Shown one piece after another: positions 1 through 9,294 of a stretch of 64,000 nt of DNA. Positions within the stretch are counted from its first letter, which is position 1; every line of letters starts with the position of its first letter. The DNA is from Sphingomonas sp. RIT328 (GTDB lineage: Bacteria > Pseudomonadota > Alphaproteobacteria > Sphingomonadales > Sphingomonadaceae): the NCBI RefSeq assembly GCF_000632225.1, contig NZ_JFYV01000013.1:27153-91152 (forward strand), read 5' to 3'. The notes below the pieces were generated by a model. That model had not been told where the DNA came from and searched no databases. It worked only from the letters and a program-made list of their open reading frames with translations. Both the position numbers and the translations under genes were made by a program.

Positions 1-630
1 GGCGATGCCGACCGCCACCGGATGCGCGATATCCGCAAACGCCATCGTGGCGGCGGTGGTCTCGCGGACGCGTTCGTGCAGACCGCCCAGCGCCTCGAGG
101 ATCCAGAGCCTGCTGTCTCCGAAGCCTTGGTCCAGCAGGTAGCGCGCGAGCGCGCCGACCGCCGCGCCGTCGCGCACCAGGACGATCGCCCGGACGCCGG
201 TCGCCAGCTTGGGACGCAACCGTTCGAATGGTGCCGCATGCAGGCCGACGCATGCGACGGCGTCGATCGACCAGCCCAACCGCGCCGCGGCGAGGCCGAA
301 GGTCGAAGGTGCCGGATGTGCGGTCCATTCATGCCGACCGAGGTGCCGCGTCACGGTTGATCCGGCACCAAACCAGAACGGATCGCCCGATGCCAGCATC
401 ACGACCCGCCGCCCGCGCTGCGTAAGAAGCGGCGCGATGCCGTCGTCGAACGGCACCGGCCACACCGCGGTCTCGCATGCGAGATCAGGCAGCAGCGCGA
501 GGTGCCGCGCCGCGCCGGTCACCCATTCGGCGCGCGCGAGCGCCTCCCGGCTTGCAGCAGAGAGGCCGGCTGGTCCATCCTCGCCGATCCCGACGATCGT
601 CAGCCATGCCTTGCCGAGTTCACCCGTCAT
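1..630 (-). CDS. cobL: Precorrin-6Y C5,15-methyltransferase, N-terminal 210 residues (cut by window edge)
   Basis: CobL methylates precorrin-6Y at C5 and C15 and decarboxylates it in the aerobic corrin pathway, using S-adenosylmethionine in the cytoplasm. The visible 210 residues are the tetrapyrrole methylase domain: an N-terminal VGIGEDGPAGLS glycine-rich loop and the second SAM-binding loop LASGDPFWFG. The C-terminal decarboxylase half lies beyond position 1. The start is the ATG at 628-630, which puts the glycine loop close to the N-terminus as the family requires; an AGGA lies 8 bases upstream. This ATG shares bases with the divergent cobK start. On this strand the next gene upstream is cobJ, 723 bases away, and the gap is filled by antisense cobK. 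Confidence 0.93.
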   Translation of the reverse strand, partial: MTGELGKAWLTIVGIGEDGPAGLSAASREALARAEWVTGAARHLALLPDLACETAVWPVPFDDGIAPLLTQRGRRVVMLASGDPFWFGAGSTVTRHLGRHEWTAHPAPSTFGLAAARLGWSIDAVACVGLHAAPFERLRPKLATGVRAIVLVRDGAAVGALARYLLDQGFGDSRLWILEALGGLHERVRETTAATMAFADIAHPVAVGIA

Positions 631-1378
631 GCCGAACATCCTGATCCTCGGCGGCACGACCGAGGCGAGCGCGCTGGCGGAGGCGCTGGCGCTGCGCGGC
701 GACGATGCCACCCTGAGCTATGCAGGTCGGGTGGCGCAGCCGAAGGCCCAGCCGGTGCGGACCCGGGTCGGCGGCTTCGGCGGTGCGGCCGGTCTCGTCG
801 ACCATCTTCGCGCGACGCGCGTCACGCATCTCGTCGATGCGACGCATCCGTTCGCGGCGCGGATGAGCGGCAACGCGCTCGACGCCGCGGCGATGGCAGG
901 CGTCCCGCTGGTCGCGCTGACTCGGCCGGCCTGGATCGCAATCCCCGGCGATGACTGGCGGCCCGTCGACGACGTCCAGGCGGCGGTCGCCGCGCTCGCG
1001 GGGCCGCGTCGTGCCGTGATGCTCGCGCTCGGGCGGATGCACGTTCCGGCATTCGCCGCGCAGCCGCAGCACCGCTATCTGCTGCGCTTCGTCGATGCGC
1101 CTGCCGCCACGCCTGAACTGCCAGACCATCGGCTCGTGGTCGATCGCGGTCCGTTCGACGTCGCCGGCGACGTCGCGCTGATGCGCGACCACGCGATCGA
1201 GATCGTCGTCTGCAAGAATGCGGGCGGCACGGGCGCGCAGGCCAAGCTGGTCGCGGCGCGCGAGCTCGGCATCCCCGTGGTGATGATCGACCGCCCGATC
1301 CTGCCTGCCCGCCGCGAGGTCCACACGGTGCACGACGTCCTGCGCTGGATCGATCATGCCGCCGACCTCGGCGTGTAG
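629..1378 (+). CDS. cobK: Precorrin-6A reductase CobK
   Basis: CobK reduces precorrin-6A to dihydro-precorrin-6 with NADPH. The 249-residue protein has the family N-terminus (ILILGGTTEASALA), DATHPFAARMS in the middle and a CKNAGGTGAQAK segment near the C-terminus that matches the NADPH-binding region. An open frame runs further upstream, but only the ATG at 629-631 puts the GGT loop where the family has it. It is the only plus-strand gene in a minus-strand cob cluster: its start overlaps the cobL start by two bases and its 3' end overlaps the cobJ 3' end by 25 bases. Any promoter and Shine-Dalgarno must lie inside cobL, and no good Shine-Dalgarno is visible. Confidence 0.95.
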   Translation: MPNILILGGTTEASALAEALALRGDDATLSYAGRVAQPKAQPVRTRVGGFGGAAGLVDHLRATRVTHLVDATHPFAARMSGNALDAAAMAGVPLVALTRPAWIAIPGDDWRPVDDVQAAVAALAGPRRAVMLALGRMHVPAFAAQPQHRYLLRFVDAPAATPELPDHRLVVDRGPFDVAGDVALMRDHAIEIVVCKNAGGTGAQAKLVAARELGIPVVMIDRPILPARREVHTVHDVLRWIDHAADLGV

Positions 1379-2103
1379 AGGAACGGCGCGCCGCTGCGCG
1401 CGATCGTCCGCGTCGCGCTCGACCCGACGATGACCATCGTCCGCATGTCGGCCATCTCCGGGCGGGCGTCGGGGAGGCGGACGACGTGTAGCGTCTCCTC
1501 CGGGGTCGACACCGCCCGCGCGAACAGCACGGGGCGTTCGTCGGCGCAGACGTCGCGAAGGATTCCCAGCGCGCGGCCGAAGCCGTCGGGCCGGCTCCGC
1601 GATCGCGGATTGTAGAAGGCGATGGCGAAGTCGGCCTCCGCCGCGAGGCGCACGCGGCGATCGATCACGGCCTGCGGTTTCAGATTGTCCGACAGGTTGA
1701 TCGCGCAGAAGTCGTGGCCGAGCGGCGCGCCGGCGCGGGCCGCGGCAGCGAGCATCGCCGTGATGCCCGGAAGCACGCGGATATCGAGGTCGCGCCATGC
1801 CGGCGGACCGTGCTCGACCGCCTCGAACACTGCCGCCGCCATCGCGAAGACGCCCGGATCGCCCGACGACACGACGACGACGTGCCGCCCCGCCATCGCG
1901 AGCTGCAGGGCATGGCGGGCGCGATCGAGTTCGACGCGGTTGTCGCTGGCGTGGAGCGTCAGCCCGGGGCGCGCGGCGACGCGCGCCACATAGGGGATGT
2001 AGCCGATCACGTCGGTGGCGTCCGCGAGCGCGGTTGCCACTTCGGGCGTCACCAGTGCGGCGTCGCCCGGCCCGAGCCCCGCGACCGCGATCGAGCCGCT
2101 CAT
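1354..2103 (-). CDS. cobJ: Precorrin-3B C17-methyltransferase CobJ
   Basis: CobJ performs ring contraction and C17 methylation of precorrin-3B to precorrin-4. The 249-residue protein has the methylase loops VAGLGPGDAALVTPE at the N-terminus, VVVVSSGDPGVFAMA at about residue 80, and the substrate-region stretch GHDFCAINLSDNL. Its ATG overlaps the cobI stop as ATGA, so the two are probably translationally coupled. The 3' end runs 25 bases into the opposite 3' end of cobK. It is the last gene of the contiguous cobWNGHIJ run on this strand. Confidence 0.96.
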   Translation of the reverse strand: MSGSIAVAGLGPGDAALVTPEVATALADATDVIGYIPYVARVAARPGLTLHASDNRVELDRARHALQLAMAGRHVVVVSSGDPGVFAMAAAVFEAVEHGPPAWRDLDIRVLPGITAMLAAAARAGAPLGHDFCAINLSDNLKPQAVIDRRVRLAAEADFAIAFYNPRSRSRPDGFGRALGILRDVCADERPVLFARAVSTPEETLHVVRLPDARPEMADMRTMVIVGSSATRTIARSGAPFLYTPRSAA

Positions 2104-2837
2104 GGCCGCCGACCCTGACCGTGGATCAGCAGGATCGAGAAGTACGGTGCGACGGCGTCGGCGTCGCTCAGGCGCGTGACACGCTGGTCGGGCATGGCGG
2201 CATATTCGATCAGCCACGCCTCGCGGCCCCGCCCGGCCGCGGCCACCGCCCGGCGCAGCTTCGGGAGGTGGCGACCGATCTTCATCACCACGAGCGCGTC
2301 GGTGTCGCCGATCCGACGGACGAGCTCGTCCTCCGGCATCGTTGCGGTCAAGACGGTCAGCACGTCCTCGCCCCAGGTGATCGGCGCACCGCTGGCGGTC
2401 CATGCGCCTGACATGCCGGTGATGCCGGGAACGACCGCGACCGGTGCGATCCCCGTCAGCCGACTGTGCAGGTGCATGAACGAGCCGTAGAAGAAGGGGT
2501 CGCCCTCGCACAGGACGACGACGTCCTCGCCGGTCGCCGACAGGGCGGCGAGATGGTCGGTGCACTCGGCGTAGAACCCACTCAAGCGATCGTTGTAGCG
2601 GGGGTCCGCGACGGGAATCTCCGTCGTGACGGGATATTCCATCGCGAACTCGATCACGTCGCGCCTCAGCATCCCCTCGACGATGCGCCGCGCCTGACCC
2701 GGCCTGCCGGCCTTGCGGAAGAATGCGACGTGCTGCGCCCCACGGACGAGCCGGTCGGCGCGCACGCTCATCAGATCCTGAGCGCCGGGGCCGAGGCCGA
2801 TGCCGTGGATAGTGCCCTTGGCGGCGGGCGAGGTCAT
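2100..2837 (-). CDS. cobI: Precorrin-2 C20-methyltransferase CobI
   Basis: CobI methylates precorrin-2 at C20 to give precorrin-3A. The 245-residue protein starts MTSPAAKGTIHGIGLGPG, and GIGLGPGAQDLMSV is the first SAM loop. VVVLCEGDPFFYGSFMHL is the second and the most diagnostic CobI motif; VVPGITGMSG follows. Start and stop both overlap neighbours by four bases (cobH upstream, cobJ downstream), which confirms the chosen ATG at 2835-2837. Confidence 0.96.
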   Translation of the reverse strand: MTSPAAKGTIHGIGLGPGAQDLMSVRADRLVRGAQHVAFFRKAGRPGQARRIVEGMLRRDVIEFAMEYPVTTEIPVADPRYNDRLSGFYAECTDHLAALSATGEDVVVLCEGDPFFYGSFMHLHSRLTGIAPVAVVPGITGMSGAWTASGAPITWGEDVLTVLTATMPEDELVRRIGDTDALVVMKIGRHLPKLRRAVAAAGRGREAWLIEYAAMPDQRVTRLSDADAVAPYFSILLIHGQGRRP

Positions 2838-3463
2838 TCGGCGCGGCTCGCGAGAGCGTTGATCGCGGCGACCGTGATGGCGCTGCCGCCCATCCGTCCC
2901 TCGACCACGACGCAGGGCACCGGCTGCTCCTCCCACAGCGCAGCCTTGGACTCCACCGCGCCGACGAAGCCGACCGGGCAGCCGATGATCGCGGCGGGGC
3001 GGGGGCAGGCAGGATCCTCGAGCATATCGAGCAGGTGAAACAGCGCGGTCGGGGCGTTGCCGATCGCCACCACCGCGCCCGCCAGATACGGCCGCCACAG
3101 TTCGAGGGCGGCGGCCGAACGCGTGTTGCCCATCCCGCGGGCGAGCTCGGGCGTCTCCGGCGCGTGCAGCGTGCAGACGACCGGATTGTCGGCAGGCAGG
3201 CGAGCGCGGGTGATCCCCTCCGTCACCATCCGCGCGTCGCACAGGATCGGCGCGCCCGCCGCGAGCGCGTCGCGGGCGACCCGTGCGAAATGCGGCGAGA
3301 AACGGATGTGCGCCGCCAGCGCGACGAGGCCGGACGCGTGGATCATCCGGACGGCCACCGGTTCCTCCTCCGGCGCGAAGCGCGCGAGGTCGGCCTCGGC
3401 GCGGATCGTGGCGAACGACTGGCGGTAGATCGCACCGCCGTCGGTCTCGTAGACGTGGGGCAT
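2834..3463 (-). CDS. cobH: Precorrin-8X methylmutase CobH
   Basis: CobH moves the C11 methyl group of precorrin-8X to C12, giving hydrogenobyrinic acid. The 209-residue length is typical of the family. The catalytic histidine is visible in RMIHASGL (His42), and the conserved PVGFVGAVESK stretch lies towards the C-terminus. The ATG at 3461-3463 shares one base with the cobG stop codon (TGATG), and the stop overlaps the cobI start as ATGA, so the gene sits in a tightly coupled operon. Confidence 0.96.
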   Translation of the reverse strand: MPHVYETDGGAIYRQSFATIRAEADLARFAPEEEPVAVRMIHASGLVALAAHIRFSPHFARVARDALAAGAPILCDARMVTEGITRARLPADNPVVCTLHAPETPELARGMGNTRSAAALELWRPYLAGAVVAIGNAPTALFHLLDMLEDPACPRPAAIIGCPVGFVGAVESKAALWEEQPVPCVVVEGRMGGSAITVAAINALASRAE

Positions 3464-4563
3464 CAATCGGCTCCGAAGCGGGCGAGGATCTGGACGGGGT
3501 CGAGCCCGGACACCGCGGGCGGGGCGCCCGCTCCGGCGGCGAAGGCGAGATCGAAGCGGCCGTCGCGCCCGGTCAATACGACGTCGGCGGCCTGGGCCCG
3601 CGCGCAGCCCTTGGCGCAGCCCGAGACGTGGAGCCGGCCATCGACATGGGGTGCGAGACGGACCGCCAGGGGACGGGTCGCGACGCTCGCCTGCGGACAG
3701 GCGGGAGCGCCGACACAGGCGTCGGCCCGAAGGAGCGCCGATGCGGGCTGCCCGGTATCGACATTCCCCTCCACGATCAGCCGCCGCCATGGCGTCACCC
3801 GCACGCCGCGCGCGGCCATGGCCAGCTTGGCGAGGTCCGGCGCTTCGATCCTGCCGAACGCGAGCCCGACGACCGTGCCCTGCGCGTGCGGTCCCGTCGC
3901 CGGGGCGGGACGCGACGGCGCCGCCGGGATCACGCCATCTGCCCAGGCGGGCAGGGTGACCGCGTGGCGCGCCATCCGGCCTGCGGCGCTCCCGCCGGTC
4001 CCGACGAACCAGCGCGCCAGCGCCACCACCGCGTCGATCTCGGCACCGACCGCCAGCGGAACGCCCCACGCGCGCCCGTCCGCACGAAGGATCAGACCGC
4101 CAGCCGCGGCGCGTTCGATCCGGATGTCGGCGGGAGCGTCGCCGAGCACCGGCGCGGCACCCGCGTCGATCGCGACGCCGAACTTGCCGGGCAGCTCCGG
4201 CAGTTCCGCCAGACGCTGCGCGAGCTCGACGGCGATGCGGTGCGTATCGTCGCCGTCATGCCAGTCGGGCGCCACGATGACGGCGCGCCGGGTCTCCGAG
4301 GCCGGATCGGCGTCGACCAGATCGAGCGCGCACAGGTCGGCGATCAACGCCGCCCAGCGATCGTCGCGGACGCCGCGGATCTGGAGGTTCGCACGGTTGG
4401 TGACGTCGATGGCACCGTTGCCATGCTCCGCCGCGGCCTCGGACAGACCGATCGCCTGGGCGCGCGTCATGCGTGCCAGGCGCGGCCGCACGCGGACCAG
4501 CAGGCCATCGCCCGCCGCCATCGGGCGATGAGCCGTCGGGCACCAGCCCCGCACCATGCTCAT
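3463..4563 (-). CDS. cobG: Precorrin-3B synthase CobG
   Basis: CobG is the oxygen-dependent monooxygenase that makes precorrin-3B; it marks the aerobic cobalamin route. The 366-residue protein is built like nitrite/sulfite reductases: an N-terminal ferredoxin-like half with TNRANLQIRG, a second half, and four cysteines spaced for a 4Fe-4S cluster (CVGAPAC and SGCAKGC). The start at 4561-4563 (MSMVRGWCP) overlaps the cobN stop as ATGA. A longer open frame continues upstream into cobN but lacks family similarity. Confidence 0.94.
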   Translation of the reverse strand: MSMVRGWCPTAHRPMAAGDGLLVRVRPRLARMTRAQAIGLSEAAAEHGNGAIDVTNRANLQIRGVRDDRWAALIADLCALDLVDADPASETRRAVIVAPDWHDGDDTHRIAVELAQRLAELPELPGKFGVAIDAGAAPVLGDAPADIRIERAAAGGLILRADGRAWGVPLAVGAEIDAVVALARWFVGTGGSAAGRMARHAVTLPAWADGVIPAAPSRPAPATGPHAQGTVVGLAFGRIEAPDLAKLAMAARGVRVTPWRRLIVEGNVDTGQPASALLRADACVGAPACPQASVATRPLAVRLAPHVDGRLHVSGCAKGCARAQAADVVLTGRDGRFDLAFAAGAGAPPAVSGLDPVQILARFGAD

Positions 4564-7500
4564 GCCGGATCCCCCAGCTGAGCAAGGATCGAGTTGCGGC
4601 GCGTCGCCCACAGCCCTGCCGCGTGAAGCGCTCGGAACCGCGCCTCCATCGCCGCCAGCGCAGACGGGTTGGCGGCGGCCATGAAGGCGCGGACGTCGTC
4701 GCGGCCCAGCGTCGCGTCATGGTAGAGGTCGATGGCCTCGGGCGTCACGACGCCTGCGAGGTGCGCAAATGCGCCGAGATGGTCGAGCGTCGCCGCGAGT
4801 TCCGCCGCGCCTCGAAAGCCATGGCGCATCATGCCGTCGATCCAGCCGGGGTGCGCGGCGCGTGCGCGGACGACGCGCGCGACCTCCTCGGCCAACGGGC
4901 GGGCACGCGGGCGCGCGGGGTCAGTCGCATCGAGATGATACAGGGCGGCGGTGCCGCCGGCGATCGCCTGCGCAGCGGCAAAGGCGGCCTCGTGCGCGGC
5001 ATAATCCGCGGCGAGCAGCAGGTCGGTCTCGGGCAGGTCCTGGACGTGGACGAAGGCGTCGGCGGCCGCGACGCGCGCCGCGATCCCCGTCGGGTCGGCG
5101 CGCCCGTCGCCATCGTCCAACGCGTGAGCGGAGGCCGCCAGCCATGCGGCGCCTGCGGCCCGGCGGGCTTCGGGCGTGTAGACCTCGGCATCGTCGCCGA
5201 TCCCGACGCCATAGTCGCCGGCCCGTGGCCCGTAGACGCGTGCGCCGGGCAGGGATGCGACGAAGGGATTGCGGTCCGCCGGCTCGTCCCGCGCCGCCAG
5301 CGCTCGCACCGTCTGGCCGAACATCGCGCAGAGCGTCGGAAAGGCGTCCCGGAACAGCCCCGACACGCGCAGCGTCACATCGATCCGCGGCCGGTCAAGC
5401 CGCATCAGCGGCAGGATCTCGACTCCGATCACGCGGTCGGACCCGTTATCCCAGACCGGCTCCGCCCCGAGGAGGTGGAGCGCCATCGCGAACTCCTCGC
5501 CGGCGGTGCGCATCGTCGCGGAGCCCCAGAGGTCGACGACGAGCGCACGCGGATAGTCGCCATGATCCTGAAGGTGGCGGCGAACGAGCTCGTCGGCGAG
5601 CCGCACCCCCTGCGCGTGCGCCGATCGGGACGGCACCGCGCGCGGATCGGTCGTGTAGAGGTTGCGCCCGGTCGGCAGCACGTCGCTCCGCCCGCGCCAT
5701 GGCGAGCCCGATGGTCCGGGCGGGACCCGTCGTCCGGCGAGCGCGGCGAGCAGGCCGTCGCGCTCCGCCGGACCCTGCTCGCCGCGGCCGAAGACGTGCA
5801 GGCCGTCGCCATATCGGCTGTCCTTGACGTCGCAGACGAAGGCGTCGATCCGCGCGATCGCCTCCTTGCTCGATTGCGCCCGATCGAGCGCGAGTGCGTC
5901 GCCGAGCCCGAGCGCGACCGCCTCGTCCCCGATGTCGCGCTGCAGGCGGTCGCGACGCGTCGGATCGAGACCGGCGGCATTGGAGAACTCGTCGAGCAGC
6001 GCCTCAAGCCGGCCAAGCCCGATGCCACTGCCCGCGTCGACGAGAGGCGGCGGGACATGGCCGATCGCGACTGCGCCGATCCGCCGCTTGGCCTGCGCAG
6101 CCTCGCCGGGATCGTTGACGATGAAGGGATAGACGATCGGCATCGCGCCGGCGAGCGCCTCGGGCCAGCATGCGTCTGACAGCGCGACCGCCTTGCCCGG
6201 GAGCCATTCGAGCGTGCCGTGCGCGCCGACGTGGACCAGCGCGTCGGTGCCGCGCGCGCGCAGCCAGAGATAGAACGCGACATAGCCATGACGTGGGCAG
6301 CGGGACAGGTCGTGATACTCGTCCGAGCGCGTTTCCACGCCGCCCCGCTCCGGCTGGAGCGCCACGATGGCCTCGCCGGCGACGACGGCGGCAAAGCGGA
6401 AGGCGCCGTCCGCGACGGCGGGATCGTCCTCCGGCGCACCCCATGCCGCCGTCACCTCGGCCCGCAGGGCGGCGGGAAGCCTCGCCAGCGCGGCATGATA
6501 GTCGGAGAGCGGCCATGCGACGGTGCGCCGGGCCAGCGCGGCGGGGAGATCGGTCGCAGCCGGGAGGCCGGTCGCGTAACCCGCGTCCGCCAGATCTTCG
6601 AGCATCGCCCGGGCCGAGGCGATCGCGTCGAGGCCCACCGCGTGCGCCATCTGGTAGGTCTTTCCGGGATAGGTCGACAGCACGATTGCCAGCCGCCGTT
6701 CCGCCACGGGCTTCGCAGCCAACGCGGTCCAGCCGTGAACCCGGTCTGCGATACCCGCGATCCGGCCAGGGTCGGCGCGATGTTCGCGCCGCGCGAACTG
6801 CAGGTCGGGGTCACGCCCGCCGGCGTCCTTGAAGCTCGCCACGCCGGCGAACAGGCGGCCGTCCACTTCGGGCAGCACCACGTGCATCGCGAGGTCGGCG
6901 GGGGACAGGCCCCGCGCGGCCTCGGCCCATGCCGCGCGATCCGACGTCGCCAGCGCCACCTGGAACACGGGAACGCCCGCGACGTCGAGCGGGGTCGCAC
7001 CGTCGGCATTCCGTGCCGAAAACGCGGTCGCGTTGACGATCGCAACGGGGGCGAGCGCGGAAAGCCAGCGGGTCATCCAGCCGGCGGCCGACGGCTCCTT
7101 GAGCGAGGGCGCGAACAGCGCGATGACGTCGTAGCCGCGCCTCTCGAACGCCATGTGCAGCGCCGCGACCGGATCGAGGTCGGCCGCCATCACATAGGAA
7201 CGGTAGAAGACCAGAACGATCCGCGGCCGGATCGACGCCAGGGCAAAGGCGGCCGGGCAGATCACGCCGGCAGCGCGCTGCCAGCCGCCGACCGGGGCGA
7301 TGGCGCGCGCCGTCGGGCCGGGTGTCACGTAAAGCCCCGCGGCGAGGGCGAGCTGCGCGATGGCCGCGCGCGCCGCGGATGCACCGCCGACGTCGCAGAG
7401 CTCGGCGAGGCGGCGCAGCGTGGATGCGGGCAGCGTCGACGCCGCGTCGAGGCGCGGATCCTCGCGGCCGTCGGCGGGAACGATCGCCAGGGCGATCCGC

Positions 7501-7820
7501 CGCCGGCGGGCGAGCGCCTCGACCTGCTGGACGCCATAGGGCCAATAGGCGATGCCGCCGATCAACCGGATCAATATGCCCCTTGCCGCACCCAGCGTCC
7601 GCTCGACGTACGTGTCGACCGAGAGCGGGTGGGCCAGCTCGGCAAGATTGGCGAGCCGCAGGCTCGGCATGCCGACGCCGCCCGCGCGCCACCCCGCGGC
7701 GAAGGCGCCGAGGTCGCTGTCGGAGAAGGACAGCACGACGAGATCCGCGGCGTCCTGCCCCAGATCGCGCGGTGCCGCGCCCTCTTCGAGCCCGTGCGTT
7801 TCGCGGAAGACGACGTGCAT
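4560..7820 (-). CDS. cobN: Cobaltochelatase subunit CobN
   Basis: CobN is the large subunit that inserts cobalt into hydrogenobyrinic acid a,c-diamide with the CobS/CobT AAA+ partners, which are not in this window. The 1,086-residue protein starts MHVVFRETHGLEEG and carries the CobN/magnesium-chelatase H-like core, including VGAHGTLEWLPGKAVALSD and GDYPRALVVDLWGSATMRTAGEE. It is somewhat shorter than the roughly 1,200 residues of many CobN proteins, but no frame break is visible. It starts 6 bases after the cobW stop. Large open frames on the opposite strand are composition shadows. Confidence 0.96.
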   Translation of the reverse strand: MHVVFRETHGLEEGAAPRDLGQDAADLVVLSFSDSDLGAFAAGWRAGGVGMPSLRLANLAELAHPLSVDTYVERTLGAARGILIRLIGGIAYWPYGVQQVEALARRRRIALAIVPADGREDPRLDAASTLPASTLRRLAELCDVGGASAARAAIAQLALAAGLYVTPGPTARAIAPVGGWQRAAGVICPAAFALASIRPRIVLVFYRSYVMAADLDPVAALHMAFERRGYDVIALFAPSLKEPSAAGWMTRWLSALAPVAIVNATAFSARNADGATPLDVAGVPVFQVALATSDRAAWAEAARGLSPADLAMHVVLPEVDGRLFAGVASFKDAGGRDPDLQFARREHRADPGRIAGIADRVHGWTALAAKPVAERRLAIVLSTYPGKTYQMAHAVGLDAIASARAMLEDLADAGYATGLPAATDLPAALARRTVAWPLSDYHAALARLPAALRAEVTAAWGAPEDDPAVADGAFRFAAVVAGEAIVALQPERGGVETRSDEYHDLSRCPRHGYVAFYLWLRARGTDALVHVGAHGTLEWLPGKAVALSDACWPEALAGAMPIVYPFIVNDPGEAAQAKRRIGAVAIGHVPPPLVDAGSGIGLGRLEALLDEFSNAAGLDPTRRDRLQRDIGDEAVALGLGDALALDRAQSSKEAIARIDAFVCDVKDSRYGDGLHVFGRGEQGPAERDGLLAALAGRRVPPGPSGSPWRGRSDVLPTGRNLYTTDPRAVPSRSAHAQGVRLADELVRRHLQDHGDYPRALVVDLWGSATMRTAGEEFAMALHLLGAEPVWDNGSDRVIGVEILPLMRLDRPRIDVTLRVSGLFRDAFPTLCAMFGQTVRALAARDEPADRNPFVASLPGARVYGPRAGDYGVGIGDDAEVYTPEARRAAGAAWLAASAHALDDGDGRADPTGIAARVAAADAFVHVQDLPETDLLLAADYAAHEAAFAAAQAIAGGTAALYHLDATDPARPRARPLAEEVARVVRARAAHPGWIDGMMRHGFRGAAELAATLDHLGAFAHLAGVVTPEAIDLYHDATLGRDDVRAFMAAANPSALAAMEARFRALHAAGLWATRRNSILAQLGDPA

Positions 7821-7826
7821 GGCGGA

Positions 7827-8864
7827 TCAGGCCGCCAGCGCCGCCCTGATCGTCGACGGATCGAGCCGGTCGCGTTCGGCGATCACCACGAGCTGCGTCG
7901 CGCGCACCTCGTCCCCGCGCCACGGCCGGTCGTATTGAACGCGCACCCGCGCTCCCACCGCCTGCACGAGCAGCCGCATCGGCTTGCCCGCGACCGCGGC
8001 ATAGCCCTTCACGCGCAGCACGTCGCCACCGGCGGCAAGCGCCTCGATCCGACCCGCGAGGTCGTTCGGGTCAGCGATCTCGCCCCATGCAAGGACCAAG
8101 CTATCGAAGTCGTCGTGCTCATGCTCGTCCTCACCGTCATGATGCGAGGGGCGGGCGGCGAGGTCGTCCTCCGCGGCCGCGCCGAGCCCGAGCACGACGT
8201 GGGGGGCGACGATGCCGTCCACGAGTTCCACGATCGGCAGCGGGCGCGGGGTCTCGGCGGCGATGATCGCACGCGCCGCGGCGACGCCGGATGGGCCGGC
8301 GAGGTCGCATTTGGTGAGCAGCACCAGGTCGGCGCAGGCGAGCTGATCCTCGAACACCTCGGACAGCGGCGTCTCGTGATCGATGCTCGGATCGGCCGCC
8401 CGCTGCGCGTCGACTGCGGCGAGATCCGGCGCGAACCGTCCGGCCGCGACCGCCTCCGCGTCCGCCAGCGTGATCACCCCGTCGACCGTGATGCGGGACC
8501 GGATCGCCGGCCAGTCGAACGCCTTGAGCAGCGGCTTGGGCAGGGCAAGTCCGGACGTTTCGATCAGGATGTGATCGGGCCGCGGCTCCATCGCAAGGAG
8601 CGTCTCGACGGTCGGAATGAAGTCGTCCGCGACGGTGCAGCATATGCAGCCGTTGGCCAGCTCGACGATGTTCTCGGCCGGACAGTCCGGTATCGCGCAG
8701 CCCTTCAGGATGTCGCCGTCGACACCCAGCACGCCGAATTCGTTGACCACCACGGCGAGACGACGCCCCCCCGCGTGACGGATCAGATGGCTGATGAGGG
8801 TCGTCTTGCCGGCTCCGAGAAAGCCGGTGACGATGGTGACGGGAACCTTGGACAGATCGGACAT
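7827..8864 (-). CDS. cobW: CobW, zinc-regulated GTPase metallochaperone of the cobalamin operon
   Basis: CobW belongs to the COG0523 G3E GTPases and is thought to deliver cobalt to cobaltochelatase. The 345-residue protein has Walker A GFLGAGKTT (residues 14-22), the CxCC metal site (Cys73, Cys75, Cys76), ETSG and TKCD G motifs, and a His/Asp/Glu-rich loop HHDGEDEHEHDD that would bind metal. The start at 8862-8864 follows a GGGGA about 9 bases upstream; a longer frame to 9035 has no similarity. It is the first gene after the B12 riboswitch and heads the operon. Confidence 0.95.
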   Translation of the reverse strand: MSDLSKVPVTIVTGFLGAGKTTLISHLIRHAGGRRLAVVVNEFGVLGVDGDILKGCAIPDCPAENIVELANGCICCTVADDFIPTVETLLAMEPRPDHILIETSGLALPKPLLKAFDWPAIRSRITVDGVITLADAEAVAAGRFAPDLAAVDAQRAADPSIDHETPLSEVFEDQLACADLVLLTKCDLAGPSGVAAARAIIAAETPRPLPIVELVDGIVAPHVVLGLGAAAEDDLAARPSHHDGEDEHEHDDFDSLVLAWGEIADPNDLAGRIEALAAGGDVLRVKGYAAVAGKPMRLLVQAVGARVRVQYDRPWRGDEVRATQLVVIAERDRLDPSTIRAALAA

Positions 8865-9048
8865 GCTCTTCCCCGCGGCGCGACAGCAACGAACGGGCGG
8901 GGCCGATTGCGGACGGCGCGCGACGACGGACGAGCGCCGTGAAGCCGCCCAGCCACGCACCGATGCGGCCCCGGCCGCACAGATTCGTCGCTCAGACGGA
9001 GAACCGTGCCGCGACCATCCCCTGGGCCAAGGCAAGAGCGACCTTATC

Positions 9049-9262
9049 GCCGGCAGGTCTCCTGGCTCGCGGGTCGTAGCTCCGGCATCGCCTTCCCAGA
9101 TCGCCGGTCAGAAGGACCGACGCGTTCCAGTGGCCGCCCCCCGCATGGGGAGCATGACGCTTTCGCTCACCGCTTACAGTTGCAGGGACAGCCGCGGATT
9201 GGGAGGATCACCTCCGCACCGCATTCCCATTTAAACCCCTCGCGGGGCACCGGCGCGATCAA
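9049..9262 (-). promoter_or_regulatory. Adenosylcobalamin (B12) riboswitch upstream of cobW
   Basis: Reading leftwards, the RNA contains the conserved B12-riboswitch elements in order: a GGGAATGCGGTGC segment, AATCCGCGGCTGTCCC, the B12-box core GCAACTGTAAGCGG, and the closing element AGCCAGGAGACCTGCCGGC at 9049-9067. About 185 bases separate its end from the cobW start, enough for an expression platform. Binding of adenosylcobalamin would repress the cobW-cobJ operon. Ends are approximate. Confidence 0.93.
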
Positions 9263-9294
9263 CGAGGACCCTCTTTCGATGGCCCTCGACGGGC

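Noticed and set aside
6219..8942. 907-residue open frame antisense to cobN and cobW
   Set aside because: It lies opposite well-conserved CobN and CobW, has Arg/Gly/Asp-rich composition without any motif, and matches the antisense shadow pattern of high-G+C genes.
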